Below are positions 35,611 to 45,378 of a stretch of 64,000 nt of DNA, piece by piece. The position numbers and the translations under genes are program-made. The notes below the pieces were generated by a model, which was not told the origin of the DNA, searched no databases, and was given only the letters and a program-made list of their open reading frames with translations. This stretch comes from an uncultured Latescibacterota bacterium (GTDB taxonomy: Bacteria > Latescibacterota > UBA2968 > UBA8231). The stretch lies in assembly GCA_951813615.1 (NCBI GenBank), contig OX638377.1, positions 4,428,599 through 4,492,598 of the forward strand, in the 5' to 3' direction. How positions within the stretch are numbered: position 1 is the stretch's first letter; every line of letters begins with the position of its first letter.

Positions 35611-36513
35611 TTACCCCTTCACCGCTCCTAGCTGAATCCCGCTGATAAACCACCGCTGAAAGAAGACGAAAACCGCGATCATCGGCACGAGCATCAACAC
35701 CGACCCCGCGCAAATCAGCCCGTAGTCGTTGACGTACAGATCCGACAGCTTGGCCAGCCCCACCGGCAGCACCATCATCGAATCCGAATCCGTCATAATC
35801 AGCGGCCAGAGAAAGGCCCGCCAGCGTCCGAGGAAGGTAAAAATCGCCAAGGCCCCCAGCGCCGGTTTGGCCAGCGGCACTACCACGTGCCAAAACACGC
35901 CCCACGCCGAGCATCCATCGATGAGCGCCGCCTCCTCGATCTCGCGCGAAATGCCCAGCAAAAACTGCCGCAGCATGAACGTCCCATAGGCACTGAAACA
36001 CCCGGGCGCGATGAGCGCGAAAAAGCTGTCTAGCCCGACAGGATGGCCGATGTAGTGACTCTTTAAATAGAGGAAACCGCTAAAAAAATCCGTTGCTAAC
36101 ACCGCGTTCAGCCATTCGGGAATCTTCTTCATCAGCACGAATTGCGGGATCATCAACACGTCGGCCGGAATCATCATCGTCGATAAGTAGCCGAGGAAGA
36201 GCACGTCGCGGCCCCGGAACTGCAAGCGAGCAAAGGCGTACGCCGCCAGCGCACTAGTCGCGACTTGGACCACGGTAACTGCGGTGGCGATGACCAGCGA
36301 ATTGGCGTAGTAGCGGAGGAAGGAGAAGGCGCGGAATACGCCGGAGTAGTTGTCCGTGGTCCAGCGCGGCGGAATCCACCCGAGCGTCACATCGACGTTG
36401 TACTTAAAGGAGGTGAGTAGGGTCCACACCAGTGGCACCACCATGCCGCTGAGCACGAGTAGCAAGATCGCGTAGATCAAGACCGTTGATTGATACTGAC
36501 GCCAGCGCACCAT
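35611..36513 (-). CDS. Sugar ABC transporter permease, MalG type
   Basis: A 300-residue inner-membrane permease with six membrane segments. The EAA-loop that contacts the ATPase is EEAALIDGCSAWGVFWHVVV and PLAKPALG (about 192-218). The N-terminal WRQYQSTVLIYAILLLVLSG and the end RWFISGIQLGAVKG are typical of CUT1 carbohydrate permeases. Its ATG shares one base with the MalF-like stop (TAATG). No ATP-binding subunit gene follows, so a shared MsmK/UgpC-type ATPase encoded elsewhere is inferred. Confidence 0.93.
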   Translation of the reverse strand: MVRWRQYQSTVLIYAILLLVLSGMVVPLVWTLLTSFKYNVDVTLGWIPPRWTTDNYSGVFRAFSFLRYYANSLVIATAVTVVQVATSALAAYAFARLQFRGRDVLFLGYLSTMMIPADVLMIPQFVLMKKIPEWLNAVLATDFFSGFLYLKSHYIGHPVGLDSFFALIAPGCFSAYGTFMLRQFLLGISREIEEAALIDGCSAWGVFWHVVVPLAKPALGALAIFTFLGRWRAFLWPLIMTDSDSMMVLPVGLAKLSDLYVNDYGLICAGSVLMLVPMIAVFVFFQRWFISGIQLGAVKG

Positions 36514-37457
36514 TAGATGGCCTCCAGCCGCTTGCCGCCGTAACGCCAGTTGATCAAGGTCGCTGCGAAAATCAGCGCGAAGAGCACCATTGAAATCGCC
36601 GCGGCGTACCCTACTTCTAGCTGCTCGTACGCTTGGGTGTAGATGTAGTAGCTCATGGTGGTCGTCGATCCCTCGGGGCCGCCTCCGGTCATTACATAAG
36701 CAGCTTCAAAGCCGCCTTGTAGGCCGCCGATTATACTGGTGACGAGGATGAAAAACGTCGTGGGTGCTAGCTGCGGCACGGTGATGTGGATGAGCTGGGA
36801 CCACCAGCCAGCGCCATCCATTTCAGCGGCCTCGTAGAGTTCGAGCGGGATGTTTTGCAAGCCGGCCAAGTAGAGAACCATGTTGTAGCCGCCGACGCTG
36901 GCCCAGATGAACATGATGATCAATGCAGGCTTGGCCCAAGACGCGTCGATTAGCCACCCCGGCAGGAGCGCGGCGGCTCGCTCAGGCGCGATGCCCAACA
37001 CCCCAAAGACTTGCCACAAAAGTCCGTTGATGATGCCGACGTTGGGCTCGTAGGTCAGGAGCATTTTCCAGACCATATAGATGGCGATGCCCGTACACAG
37101 GTGGGGAATAAAAAACAGGGTGCGGAAGAAGATACGGCCGGGCAGTTCTTTGTTTAACAGCACGGCCAAGAGCAGGGAGCCGACCATGGCGAGCGGGATG
37201 TTGAGCATCAAAAAGAGCGTGTTGCCGAGGTACTTCCAGAAATATGGGTCGCGCGCCACCCACTCGCCATCGACCTTTTTGAAGAGCACTAGATCCGCAA
37301 AATTATCTAGCCCGATGAAGACGGGTGCGCCCGAGGCGAGTTGATAGCGGTAGAAGCCCATGCCCGCAGCCACTACGACCGGCCCAAGCGCGAAGATGAG
37401 AAAGCCGACGAAATTGGGCAGCAGAAAGAAGAACGCGGCTTTGTTTTGGCTCTTCAT
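36513..37457 (-). CDS. Sugar ABC transporter permease, MalF/UgpA type
   Basis: A 314-residue permease with six membrane segments. It starts MKSQNKAAFFFLLPNFVGFL at an ATG that overlaps the binding-protein stop (ATGA); an upstream extension is not homologous. The coupling EAA motif is ELYEAAEMDGAGWWSQLIHI and TVPQLAPTTFF. With MalG and the binding protein it forms a CUT1 importer for a mono- or oligosaccharide. The specificity is unknown. Confidence 0.93.
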   Translation of the reverse strand: MKSQNKAAFFFLLPNFVGFLIFALGPVVVAAGMGFYRYQLASGAPVFIGLDNFADLVLFKKVDGEWVARDPYFWKYLGNTLFLMLNIPLAMVGSLLLAVLLNKELPGRIFFRTLFFIPHLCTGIAIYMVWKMLLTYEPNVGIINGLLWQVFGVLGIAPERAAALLPGWLIDASWAKPALIIMFIWASVGGYNMVLYLAGLQNIPLELYEAAEMDGAGWWSQLIHITVPQLAPTTFFILVTSIIGGLQGGFEAAYVMTGGGPEGSTTTMSYYIYTQAYEQLEVGYAAAISMVLFALIFAATLINWRYGGKRLEAI

Positions 37458-38746
37458 CGAGGAATTTCTTCGGCGTAGATGCGCTGCAGATAGGCATTGG
37501 TTACTTGGTGGGCTTCGGCGAGGGCTTCGGCGACGCTCTCGCGGCCAGTGAGGGCTGCGTCGAGTTCGTCGAGCATCCGGCGGTAGAGATCCTCCCACCA
37601 CAGCTCCTGGGGAAAGAGCCGGACATTGTAGTCCATCGAGCGCACGAAGACCTCTTCTTCATAGGGCGTTGACGCCCGTGGGTAGGTACCGCGGGCCACC
37701 GAGCGTTGCGGCGGCAGGTCGCTGCCCAACTTGGCCATCTTGGTCGTCGCCTCGGCCGAGACCATGTGCTTGAGTACATCCCAAGCGACTTCTGGCTCGC
37801 GCGTACCCTTCCAGATCGTAAAACCGACGCTGGCGTAGCGCGTCTGTCGGCCAGCCGGTCCCTGGGGAAAAAGCGCTGCGTCCCACTCGAAGCGATCCAA
37901 AAGCTGAAAGGTCGGCAGCATCCACGGCCCCATGATGCCGATGGCGATGCGCCCGGCCTCAAAGGTGAAGGTGCTCATGGCGTTGTCGCTGCGCACCCCA
38001 GGGCGGGGCGGGCTGACCTTGTGCTTGAAATAGAGATCGACGTAGAACTGCACTGCTTGGGCCACGCGCGGATCGTCGAGGTTGGATACGTAGCGTCCGT
38101 TTTCCTTGCGGAGGAAGTCCCCGCCCATGCTCCACACGTAGCTGGCGATGTCGTACGGAGTGCAGCCGTAGATGTCCGGCAGGCCGTCTTGGTCCTCGTC
38201 GAGGGTCAGGGCCTTGGCCTTGGTTAGGAGATCGTCGAGCGTCCAGTCGTCGGTGGGATAGCTGATGCCGTAGCGGTCGAAGAGGTCCTTGTTGTAAAAG
38301 CAGGTGATGGTGCTGCCTTTGACCGGAATGCCGTAGAGCATGTCGTGGTAGGTGTACGCTTGCAGACCCACCGGATAGTAATCGCCGGTGTTGATCTGGT
38401 CGCGCTGAACCAAGTCGTCGAGTGGCAGAAGCTGCCCGGTGCTAGCTACTTGGGGCATCTGCCGCCAGTGCAATACGCAGATGTCGGGGGCGTGTCCGGC
38501 GTCCATGCCCGTCAGCAGCTTTTGCACGACGCTGCGACCGGGTACTACCTCTAAGCGCAGGCGAATGTCCGGGTGCTGCTGGCGGTACTCGGCGGCGGTT
38601 TTGCGGTATAGCTCGGCCTCTTGCGGCGAGCCATATACCCACATGGTCAACACCTCTTCGGCCGGGTACCAGTGAATGGAGAGGACGCCCCAGAGTACTC
38701 CGGCAGCGAGTGCCGCGACGATCCCCAAGCGAACAAACGGCGGCAA
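37454..38746 (-). CDS. Sugar ABC transporter substrate-binding protein
   Basis: A 430-residue extracellular solute-binding protein (family 1). A hydrophobic N-terminal anchor (about 6-26) is followed by LTMWVYGSPQEAELYRKTAA, VVPGRSVVQKLLTGMDAGHA, PDICVLH, GIPVKGSTITCFYNKDLFDR and SAEATTKMAKLGSDLPPQRS, all in the standard order. The start appears to be TTG at 38746, nine bases after the dioxygenase stop; there is no lipobox Cys, so it may stay membrane anchored. The gene is coupled to the two permeases and downstream of a PhyH gene. Confidence 0.88.
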   Translation of the reverse strand: MPPFVRLGIVAALAAGVLWGVLSIHWYPAEEVLTMWVYGSPQEAELYRKTAAEYRQQHPDIRLRLEVVPGRSVVQKLLTGMDAGHAPDICVLHWRQMPQVASTGQLLPLDDLVQRDQINTGDYYPVGLQAYTYHDMLYGIPVKGSTITCFYNKDLFDRYGISYPTDDWTLDDLLTKAKALTLDEDQDGLPDIYGCTPYDIASYVWSMGGDFLRKENGRYVSNLDDPRVAQAVQFYVDLYFKHKVSPPRPGVRSDNAMSTFTFEAGRIAIGIMGPWMLPTFQLLDRFEWDAALFPQGPAGRQTRYASVGFTIWKGTREPEVAWDVLKHMVSAEATTKMAKLGSDLPPQRSVARGTYPRASTPYEEEVFVRSMDYNVRLFPQELWWEDLYRRMLDELDAALTGRESVAEALAEAHQVTNAYLQRIYAEEIPR

Positions 38747-38755
38747 GGTAGCGAT

Positions 38756-39622
38756 CTAGCCGGCGGCGAATACTTTTTCTTGCAGCGGCTTTTGCAACTC
38801 GTAGATGCCGCCGCCGCCGCGCGCTCCGGCTGGCATGCGCGTGCGAGCCGTCATCGACACGAGGCGAAAATCGTAGGTGGGCGCGCCGCGCAGAATGTTG
38901 GCGTTAAAGGCATCCCAATTGCCCACTCCGCCGAGCGGCCAAGCATCGACTGCCGCGTACTGATACAGCAAGAGTCGCCGGGACATACCCGAACGGTTGA
39001 GCGCCGAGCCGTGCAAAGTGCGGCTGTGGTGGATGGAAAGCGAACCGGCTTTCATCGCCAGGGGTACAGCCGAAGAGAGGTCGATCTCGTCGCGCTCTGG
39101 GCTGATGGCCCCGATGAAGTAGCCGTCTTGGTGGTGGTCGAGGATTGGCCCCCGGTGAGAGTCGGGCACTACCATCATGCAGCCATTTTCTTCTGTGGCG
39201 TCGTCTAGGGCGATGCCCACGGCGCACAAGTCGTCGTTGGTGTGCGGATAGTGAGCAAAGTCTTGGTGCCACTCAACCGGGCTGCCGCCGTCGGCCGGTT
39301 TCATGTTGAGCTTGTCGCCTTGGGCGCGGATGTCAGCGCCGATCAGGGGCGTCAAAAGGTCTAGAATCCGGCTGTCACGCATCAAGCCGTCGAAGAAGGG
39401 GTGGTAACTCGCCGGTGCGCTCAGGCGGCGCACTTTGGGGTTTTCGGGAGTGTGATCCGGCTCTAGGTCGAAGTGCCCGCCCTGCTCGAAGACGTGCCGC
39501 GACTGCTCGACGAAGTCATCGACAATGGCGTGCGCCTCCTCCAACTCGTCTGGACCCAACACGTCCGCGACGACGAGATAGCCGTGCTCGCGGTAGAAAT
39601 CGACCTGTCCTTGGGTGAGCAT
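38756..39622 (-). CDS. Phytanoyl-CoA dioxygenase (PhyH)-family protein
   Basis: A 288-residue Fe(II)/2-oxoglutarate dioxygenase with a complete triad: the HxD pair in VEWHQDFAHYPHTNDDLC, and the distal His in SLSIHHSRTLHGSALNRS followed by the oxoglutarate Arg (RRLLLYQY). The start MLTQGQVDFYREHGYLVVAD is canonical for the family, and AGGAGG precedes it. It heads the sugar-transport operon, suggesting that it hydroxylates or demethylates a molecule brought in by the transporter; this is inference. Confidence 0.9.
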   Translation of the reverse strand: MLTQGQVDFYREHGYLVVADVLGPDELEEAHAIVDDFVEQSRHVFEQGGHFDLEPDHTPENPKVRRLSAPASYHPFFDGLMRDSRILDLLTPLIGADIRAQGDKLNMKPADGGSPVEWHQDFAHYPHTNDDLCAVGIALDDATEENGCMMVVPDSHRGPILDHHQDGYFIGAISPERDEIDLSSAVPLAMKAGSLSIHHSRTLHGSALNRSGMSRRLLLYQYAAVDAWPLGGVGNWDAFNANILRGAPTYDFRLVSMTARTRMPAGARGGGGIYELQKPLQEKVFAAG

Positions 39623-39641
39623 GTAGCCTCCTAAAAGTATT

Positions 39642-39675
39642 CGGGCAGGCCCCGCATCTAGGCGAGACCTGCCCG
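39642..39675 (-). terminator. Hairpin between the CBM9-like gene and the dioxygenase operon
   Basis: On the minus strand CGGGCAGG and CCTGCCCG are paired ends of a stem of about 12 bp with one or two mismatches around a short loop, followed by GAATACTTTT. It would end transcription of the CBM9-like gene (39705-40598) before the dioxygenase start at 39622. The T run is short, so it may be inefficient. Confidence 0.55.
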
Positions 39676-39704
39676 GAATGGTACTGCGATAAAAATAAAA
39701 CTGC

Positions 39705-40598
39705 CTAGAACTGGGACTTGATCCGGCCCCAGCTACTCGCCTCGACGGCCGTGGCCGCGCCCCAGTCGATGTTGGGATCGGCCGGGGTTAGCAGCAAGTC
39801 TTGGCCAGCGTGGCAGCACGAAGTGGGATTAGTGCTCCACATGCCGATGCGGTTGTCGCCGTCGCCTTCGCCGCCATCGACGTCGTTGACCGTCAGGGTG
39901 ATGTGAATGACCCCGCCTTCGGTCAGGTCGTGGATCTCAACTTGGTCCTCAGTGGCCTCATCCGAGCGCGGCATCCGCTCGATCGGCAGGATGCGGAGTT
40001 CGTAGGTGTACGTGCTCTCACCGAACTCTTCGCCCTCGTGGCTGTGGGCGATCTCGACCCACTGAGAGCCGCTGGTCATCCACGGCAGGTTGACGATCGG
40101 GCGATACCACTCAAAGGTCTCCTGATAGACCGGGAAGGCGAACTTGTAGCTAAAGCTGGTTGCATCGTCACCGGGATTCAGGTCGTCGCGGGCTTGGTGT
40201 GCAGCGTTGAGCTCGTACTCGACGCTGTCATCCCAGAAGAATTTGCCCGGATCTTGGCGCTGAGTGATGTGAATGTTGTCGAAGACGCGGCTGGTGATGT
40301 ACACGTTGTTGGTCGCGTCGTTCCAGCCGACAATGTGGCGGATCTGCATCGAGCTGGCGTCCAGCCCGCCTTGCTCGACGTTCTCGCCGGCAAAACCGTG
40401 GATCGAATATAAGGACTCGCTGAAAATCCCGTACTGGTCGAGGGGCACGGGGGCCCACTCGCCGGCGTTGCCATCAATGACGGGCACGTTGGCATCGGGA
40501 AAATTCACGGCGACCAACAGCCCGCCAGGCGGGTCGTGGGCTTGGGCGGCAACCACAAGGCCCAACGAGGCAAAGGCGGTGGTGAGAAATTTCTTCAT
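39705..40598 (-). CDS. Secreted CBM9-like protein
   Basis: A 297-residue exported protein. The signal peptide is MKKFLTTAFASLGLVVAAQA. The mature N-terminus, VPVIDGNAGEWAPVPLDQYG, and the later ATNNVYITSRVFDNIHITQR and FFWDDSVEYELNAAHQ follow the pattern of family 9 carbohydrate-binding sandwiches. The C-terminal Cys pair (TSCCHAGQD) is noticeable. It has its own transcription unit, bounded by two hairpins. A glycan-binding role is inferred from the fold only. Confidence 0.6.
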   Translation of the reverse strand: MKKFLTTAFASLGLVVAAQAHDPPGGLLVAVNFPDANVPVIDGNAGEWAPVPLDQYGIFSESLYSIHGFAGENVEQGGLDASSMQIRHIVGWNDATNNVYITSRVFDNIHITQRQDPGKFFWDDSVEYELNAAHQARDDLNPGDDATSFSYKFAFPVYQETFEWYRPIVNLPWMTSGSQWVEIAHSHEGEEFGESTYTYELRILPIERMPRSDEATEDQVEIHDLTEGGVIHITLTVNDVDGGEGDGDNRIGMWSTNPTSCCHAGQDLLLTPADPNIDWGAATAVEASSWGRIKSQF

Positions 40599-40627
40599 GG
40601 TGAAGCTACCTCCACGAGATAAGGGTT

Positions 40628-40665
40628 AAAGAAAAGAGAAGGTGCGGCAACTCGGCCGCCTTCTC
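40628..40665 (-). terminator. Intrinsic terminator of the seven-gene surface operon
   Basis: On the minus strand GAGAAGG and CCTTCTC (complements of 40659-40665 and 40636-40642) form a stem with an inner GGC/GCC pairing and a short loop. It is followed by TTTTCTTT. It lies about 60 bp after the last gene of the operon (stop at 40724). Confidence 0.75.
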
Positions 40666-40723
40666 GATTTCGCAACGAGATAAAGCGTTCAATATACATG
40701 CCTACAAAAGCGTACGTCAAGCC

Positions 40724-43336
40724 TTAAATCCCCGCGTAAATGGCGATGAAGGATTGAGTCTCGGTGCGCGATGGAGCGTCCTTGAAATTCTTGCGCTCTA
40801 GCACCAGCCCGATCACGGTCTGGAGCTTGTAGCCTTGGTATGCCGATTCGTTTTTGAACTGAATGCCCCAAGTCAGCGCCGTTAAGTCGTTGGCATCTAC
40901 GTCGAAATCATCGAAGATCAGGTACTCTAAGCCCGCTTGTAGTTTGGTGACCTCTAGGACATCGGTGACCGCCAACAGCGAGAAGAGTTCGGCTAGGGTC
41001 GTTCGGCGCTCATCCGTAAACAGGTCACGGCTCTGCTTGATGAACTCGCTCTTCCAGCGCGGCTCTAGATAGAAGGGGCCAAACGCATGGCGGTAGTGGG
41101 CCTTGTTGATCATCCCGAAGAAGAAATCCGTCTCGGCCAGCCCCCAGCGTTGTCGCCGCTCGGCCTCCATGAGTTGGTGAAAGACCACCCAGTTGACCTT
41201 GCTCTGCAGGTTCAGCGAAAGGGCACGCACATTGTGGCCGAGGAAGAGTTGGTTGATCCAAGTGTCGCGGGCCAAGAGCGGATCGTCGATCTCGGTCAGC
41301 GTGCCGAGGCGCAGGGTGTTGTCGGGTGCCCACTGCAAGAGCGGGTCGGCGATGTCGTCCTCTACGCGCTTGGTCATGCCGAAGAGGCGCAAATCGCCGT
41401 AGCGCGCCCAACTCTGGTCGTACCGCAGGAGTGCGTACGCGCTGTGGTTTTTCTGGTTGGAAGAGATGCGGGCCTCGCGCAGGAGGCCGGCGATGATCTT
41501 TAGCTGCGGGGCCAAGTAGGTGCCGACGTACGCGTTGTAGCCTTGGTGGTCGCGCTTGTAGGGGTAATCTGGCTCTTGGTCGTTTTCGTATTGGTCGGTC
41601 CAGAAGTTGTTGTTCATGTCAACGCCGAAGAGGAATTCGGGCCGATCGACCGCAAAGCGCAGGAAAGGCTCTTCATAGTCCGGGATCGAGTTGGTGCGTA
41701 CGCGGCTGTCGTTTTGGTTGATGTCGGGTACGAAGTCGTTGTTCTGGTCCCAGCCCGGAAAGACTTGGCGGTCGGGGAAGGCCCAGTCGGCGCGGAAGGT
41801 GTCTGGCACCCGGTCTTGATCGTCGTTGTCTTCTACGAGGTCCATGAGGCTGCGGTCGTTTTGGTAGTCGATGCTGCCGTCGTCGCGGGTGACGAAGGTT
41901 TGGGTGTTGTAGCGCGGGTGCATCTGATAGGCTTCGCCGTAAATAAAGAAACGGGACCACTGACGAGACAGATTGAGCATATAGGCTGGTGCACTGCGCG
42001 CGCCGACAATGCCGGCTGAGGTCTGGTGTTCTTCGACGAGGATGTTGGGATATTTGCGATAGTTCCAGTTGAGGTCGTACTCGCCGTACAGGTCGAAGCC
42101 CATCACGTCGGTGGCCGTCACGCTACCGCCGAGGATGTGGGTTGCCGTCGGTAGCCCGGCTTCAAAGCTGATGACGCGCAAGTTAGACAAGTCCTTGATG
42201 TTGCCCGGCGCTTGCGTCATCAGCAGGAGCACGGGCTCGCCAGCGCTAGTCTGCTGGTCGGAAGTCATCCAGACCTGATAGTCGTTGGCTACCACCAGCC
42301 GGAATTCCACTTTGACGATCTCGGTTTTGTCAGCGGCGGCTCGGTTGATGAAGCTTGCGCTGTCGAAATCGTAACGCAGGCGGATTTCGTCGTTGCCGTT
42401 GGCCTCGATATAGCCCGGCCTGGGTGCGCCGCCCTCCACTACGGGTTCAAAGCGTATCTCGCGGCCCGAATCCACGCGGCCATCCCGATAGGTGATGAAA
42501 ATGTCCGAACCGGCCGGAAAATACGCCGCGCCGCCCACGCCATCGTCTGGCGAGTCGTCGCGCAGTGCGATTTCGATGCGCGAGATGGTGCGGTTTTGGC
42601 CTTGGGTCAGCGACCCCGTAACCCAATTGCTCAACAGGGCCTCTTCCGAGAGCGAATTGGCTTGGTGCGCGTTAGCACTGTGGACGCCGAGCTCGACAAA
42701 ATCGCCGATTTGCACCTCAAAGCGACCGCCGATTAGGGTGGTGGAATTGGTGCGGCGCAGTTCTTGATTGGTGATGCCGCGCGGGGCACTGGCTTGCGCG
42801 TAGAGGAACGTGCCTCGGTACTTGTCCATGGCAAAGTCGAACTGTATGCCGTCGAGGCGCGGTTTGGACAGCACCATGGGCGTCAGGGTGGTGCGCAGAT
42901 CGCTGCTGATGGTCAGCGCGTAGGCGTATTGCCCCTTTTGCTCGGAGGCCACGGCGACCTCGGAAAACCAGTTGCGGAAACGCTGGGCTTCGAACAGTAC
43001 GGTGCCGAACTCTTCGGGGTTGGACTGGGAGACGTTGTAGATCAGCCAGCCCTGATTGAGGAAATTGCCAAAGGAGTCGTAGAAGTAATTCCCTTCGATG
43101 TCGGAGCTGACATACCGCTGATAGGGCTCCCGTGCATAGTTGGTGGTGCTCCACTGCCGCCAGTGGTGTTCGGCGACCAGCTCTTGGGGCACGTACCAGC
43201 GGCGCATCGCTGGGTCGAGGGCTTCCGCGCCTGGGGAGGCCAGCGATTGCAGCCCGATTTGGGCCGCGGCCGAGCCGCCGCTAATAGCCCACAAAAGTAG
43301 GGCGGCCTTGCAGATGCGTTTTGCAGTTCCTGCCAT
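40724..43336 (-). CDS. Large outer-membrane-like beta protein, paralogue of the 889-aa protein
   Basis: An 870-residue exported protein (signal peptide about 1-25, ending GGSAAAQ). It shares the whole layout of the 889-residue paralogue: an N-terminal segment with PAMRRWYVPQEL, HHWRQWSTTNYAREPYQRYV; a beta-rich region; an Asp/Asn-rich block (about 500-590) with EDNDDQDRVPDTFR, WDQNNDFVPDINQND and VDMNNNFWTDQYENDQEPDY, reminiscent of calcium-binding loops; and a C-terminal region of alternating strands ending FIAIYAGI, as in beta-barrel outer-membrane proteins. No named family is recognised. It is the last gene of the surface operon, 7 bp after the previous stop. The barrel assignment is inference. 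Confidence 0.6.
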   Translation of the reverse strand: MAGTAKRICKAALLLWAISGGSAAAQIGLQSLASPGAEALDPAMRRWYVPQELVAEHHWRQWSTTNYAREPYQRYVSSDIEGNYFYDSFGNFLNQGWLIYNVSQSNPEEFGTVLFEAQRFRNWFSEVAVASEQKGQYAYALTISSDLRTTLTPMVLSKPRLDGIQFDFAMDKYRGTFLYAQASAPRGITNQELRRTNSTTLIGGRFEVQIGDFVELGVHSANAHQANSLSEEALLSNWVTGSLTQGQNRTISRIEIALRDDSPDDGVGGAAYFPAGSDIFITYRDGRVDSGREIRFEPVVEGGAPRPGYIEANGNDEIRLRYDFDSASFINRAAADKTEIVKVEFRLVVANDYQVWMTSDQQTSAGEPVLLLMTQAPGNIKDLSNLRVISFEAGLPTATHILGGSVTATDVMGFDLYGEYDLNWNYRKYPNILVEEHQTSAGIVGARSAPAYMLNLSRQWSRFFIYGEAYQMHPRYNTQTFVTRDDGSIDYQNDRSLMDLVEDNDDQDRVPDTFRADWAFPDRQVFPGWDQNNDFVPDINQNDSRVRTNSIPDYEEPFLRFAVDRPEFLFGVDMNNNFWTDQYENDQEPDYPYKRDHQGYNAYVGTYLAPQLKIIAGLLREARISSNQKNHSAYALLRYDQSWARYGDLRLFGMTKRVEDDIADPLLQWAPDNTLRLGTLTEIDDPLLARDTWINQLFLGHNVRALSLNLQSKVNWVVFHQLMEAERRQRWGLAETDFFFGMINKAHYRHAFGPFYLEPRWKSEFIKQSRDLFTDERRTTLAELFSLLAVTDVLEVTKLQAGLEYLIFDDFDVDANDLTALTWGIQFKNESAYQGYKLQTVIGLVLERKNFKDAPSRTETQSFIAIYAGI

Positions 43337-43343
43337 TACTCGC

Positions 43344-45365
43344 TCAGTAGGCCACAGCTACGGTACCCGCGGCTGCCGAGAGGCCCTTGTCGGTGGTTAG
43401 ATCGACTTGGTAGAGGTACACGCCCGGGGCGACTACGTCTCCCCCGGTGCGACGGCCATCCCAAACCGCCGCAAAGCTGCCGCTGACGGCTGGCGTGGAG
43501 ATCACCTCGCGCACCAGCTGGCCGGACAGGTCGAAAATCCGCAGAGCGATCTGGCGCGGCACACCGATGTTGCGCAGATCGTACGAGATCATGGTCTGAT
43601 CGTTAATCCCGTCGCCATTGGGCGTTAGCGTCGTGGGATGCGCGGTGACTTTGCGCACGAGCTCGCCGCCGACGGGCGTGCGCACCGATAGGGCATCGCC
43701 GGCAAAGCGGAAAGTCGCATTGCCGGGTCGGACTTGCTGCTTGAGTTCGGGCTCGGTGCTGTCGTAAACCCAACCGGTAAATTCCGCGCCAAAGCGCAGC
43801 ACCTTGGCGTCGAAGACGACCTCAATGCGGCGCTCGTTGTCGCGCGGCGCGACGAATGGCTCAAAGCTAATGACGATTCGGTCTTCCTCTAATTGAGGCG
43901 GGAAGTCGTCGATGATTTCCCGGCCATCGACCGCGACCGAATGCACGGCTTCGGCCGGAACTTGAGTGAAGATCTCCAGCCGGTCGAAGCCTCGGTCGCC
44001 GTCCTTGAGTACGGGCCGCACCACATAGGTGAAGGTCTGCGGCTCGAAAGTCTCGGTCTCAACTGGCCAGATCTCGGCGATCACGTTTTGGGCTGCGGGA
44101 TCTTCGGCAAACAGCAGGGACATTTCGTCGATGCGCGGCGCTTTGTTCCCGTCGGAAAACATGACCACTTCTAGCTGTAAGTACTGGCTGGGTCCGGGCG
44201 ATAGGAGGGGCGTTCCGTCCTCCCAGCCCGTTGCCTCTGGGTTGCGCAGTCCGGCCGCAAAGTCGTAGGGCGTCGACCAAAAGCTCCAGTTGTCCACGTC
44301 GTAGGTCGCTTGGATCTGGCCAAACCGACCCACTTGGTAGGTCGTAGTGTACTCGTCTTTGGACACCCGCTCAAAGTTGCCGGTGCTGCCGATTTTCCAA
44401 AATAAATTGGGCTGTGGCGTCGAGCCGGTGCGCGTGCGCAACACGAGCCGAGTGCCCTCGGGTACCTCGCCCTGCCAACGGATCTTGCTCCAAGCTACTG
44501 GGCGGCCAAAGTCCAACACGCCCGTGCGATAGGAGGTCTTGGTGACAAAGCCTTCGCCGTACACCTCCATTTCGGCGATCTCCCAGGTGCGCTCGGGATT
44601 GATCGGGCGAATGCCGACCCAGCGCAAGTCGCGCGTGGGAAAGCGCAAATCCACAACGTAGTCAAGGTTTTCAACGTTGCGCTCTAGGATGTCGAATTCC
44701 GGGTCATTGGTCGAGGTAAGCGAGCGGTTGATGTCATGGTACCAGCGCTTGCCCGGTGCTTTCTCTTGGGGTGAGGATATAAAAGGCGCGGTGTTGTCGG
44801 CTACGCCGATTTCGTACCAAGCCAAGTAGTTTTCCTCAAAGCCCGGGCGCGGATAGAAGCGGATGCGGTTGACCGGCATCTCGGCTCCTAGGTTGACGAC
44901 TGTGTTTTTTACGTAGCCGATATTGAGGCCAGCCAGTCGCGGAGAGATATCGACTTGGCGCAAGGTCGCCGTTTCCGGGTCGCCGTCGATCATTACTTGT
45001 ACCTCTTTAGCGGCCTCGCGGGTATAGCCGGTAGAGACGCTGGTGTAGAGGTTGCCGCCGCGCGGGGTCAAGTTCACGTCTAGCGCGAGGTTGACCGACG
45101 GATCGACCCATATTGGCCGGATGGCGTTGTCGTCGTAGGTGATCATGGTATCGACGCCCGCTTCCTCTGCGCCGATGGCAATGGGAAGCGTGCCCAAGAC
45201 CTCGCCTTGGTCATCGACGATGGCGTACTCGGTCTGCTCGTCGGTGATCAGTTCCTGCCAAGAAGTGCCTGTCGGTCCGCCGATGTGAAACTCAGCCCGG
45301 CCCCACACCGCGCTGGTACACCAAGCTGCGAGCACTATGTTCAACAACAGCATTTGCTTTAACAC
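43344..45365 (-). CDS. Secreted FlgD-tail protein with discoidin-like region
   Basis: A 673-residue exported protein. The GTG at 45365 is chosen: GAGGGAG lies eight bases upstream and the first residues (LKQMLLLNIVLAAWCTSAVW) form a signal peptide. It has a discoidin-like stretch (TLRQVDISPRLAGLNIGYVK, AEMPVNRIRFYPRPGFEEN), further beta-rich domains, and the tail TTLTPNGDGINDQTMISYDL, VWDGRRTGGDVVAPGVYLYQ ending VAVAY. Repeated blocks such as IRWQGEVPEGTRLVLRTRTG and SPGPSQYLQLEV also occur in the other FlgD-tail proteins of the operon, so they are one family. Located between another FlgD-tail gene and the OMP-like paralogue. Confidence 0.75.
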   Translation of the reverse strand: MLKQMLLLNIVLAAWCTSAVWGRAEFHIGGPTGTSWQELITDEQTEYAIVDDQGEVLGTLPIAIGAEEAGVDTMITYDDNAIRPIWVDPSVNLALDVNLTPRGGNLYTSVSTGYTREAAKEVQVMIDGDPETATLRQVDISPRLAGLNIGYVKNTVVNLGAEMPVNRIRFYPRPGFEENYLAWYEIGVADNTAPFISSPQEKAPGKRWYHDINRSLTSTNDPEFDILERNVENLDYVVDLRFPTRDLRWVGIRPINPERTWEIAEMEVYGEGFVTKTSYRTGVLDFGRPVAWSKIRWQGEVPEGTRLVLRTRTGSTPQPNLFWKIGSTGNFERVSKDEYTTTYQVGRFGQIQATYDVDNWSFWSTPYDFAAGLRNPEATGWEDGTPLLSPGPSQYLQLEVVMFSDGNKAPRIDEMSLLFAEDPAAQNVIAEIWPVETETFEPQTFTYVVRPVLKDGDRGFDRLEIFTQVPAEAVHSVAVDGREIIDDFPPQLEEDRIVISFEPFVAPRDNERRIEVVFDAKVLRFGAEFTGWVYDSTEPELKQQVRPGNATFRFAGDALSVRTPVGGELVRKVTAHPTTLTPNGDGINDQTMISYDLRNIGVPRQIALRIFDLSGQLVREVISTPAVSGSFAAVWDGRRTGGDVVAPGVYLYQVDLTTDKGLSAAAGTVAVAY

Positions 45366-45378
45366 GATCTCTTCTCCC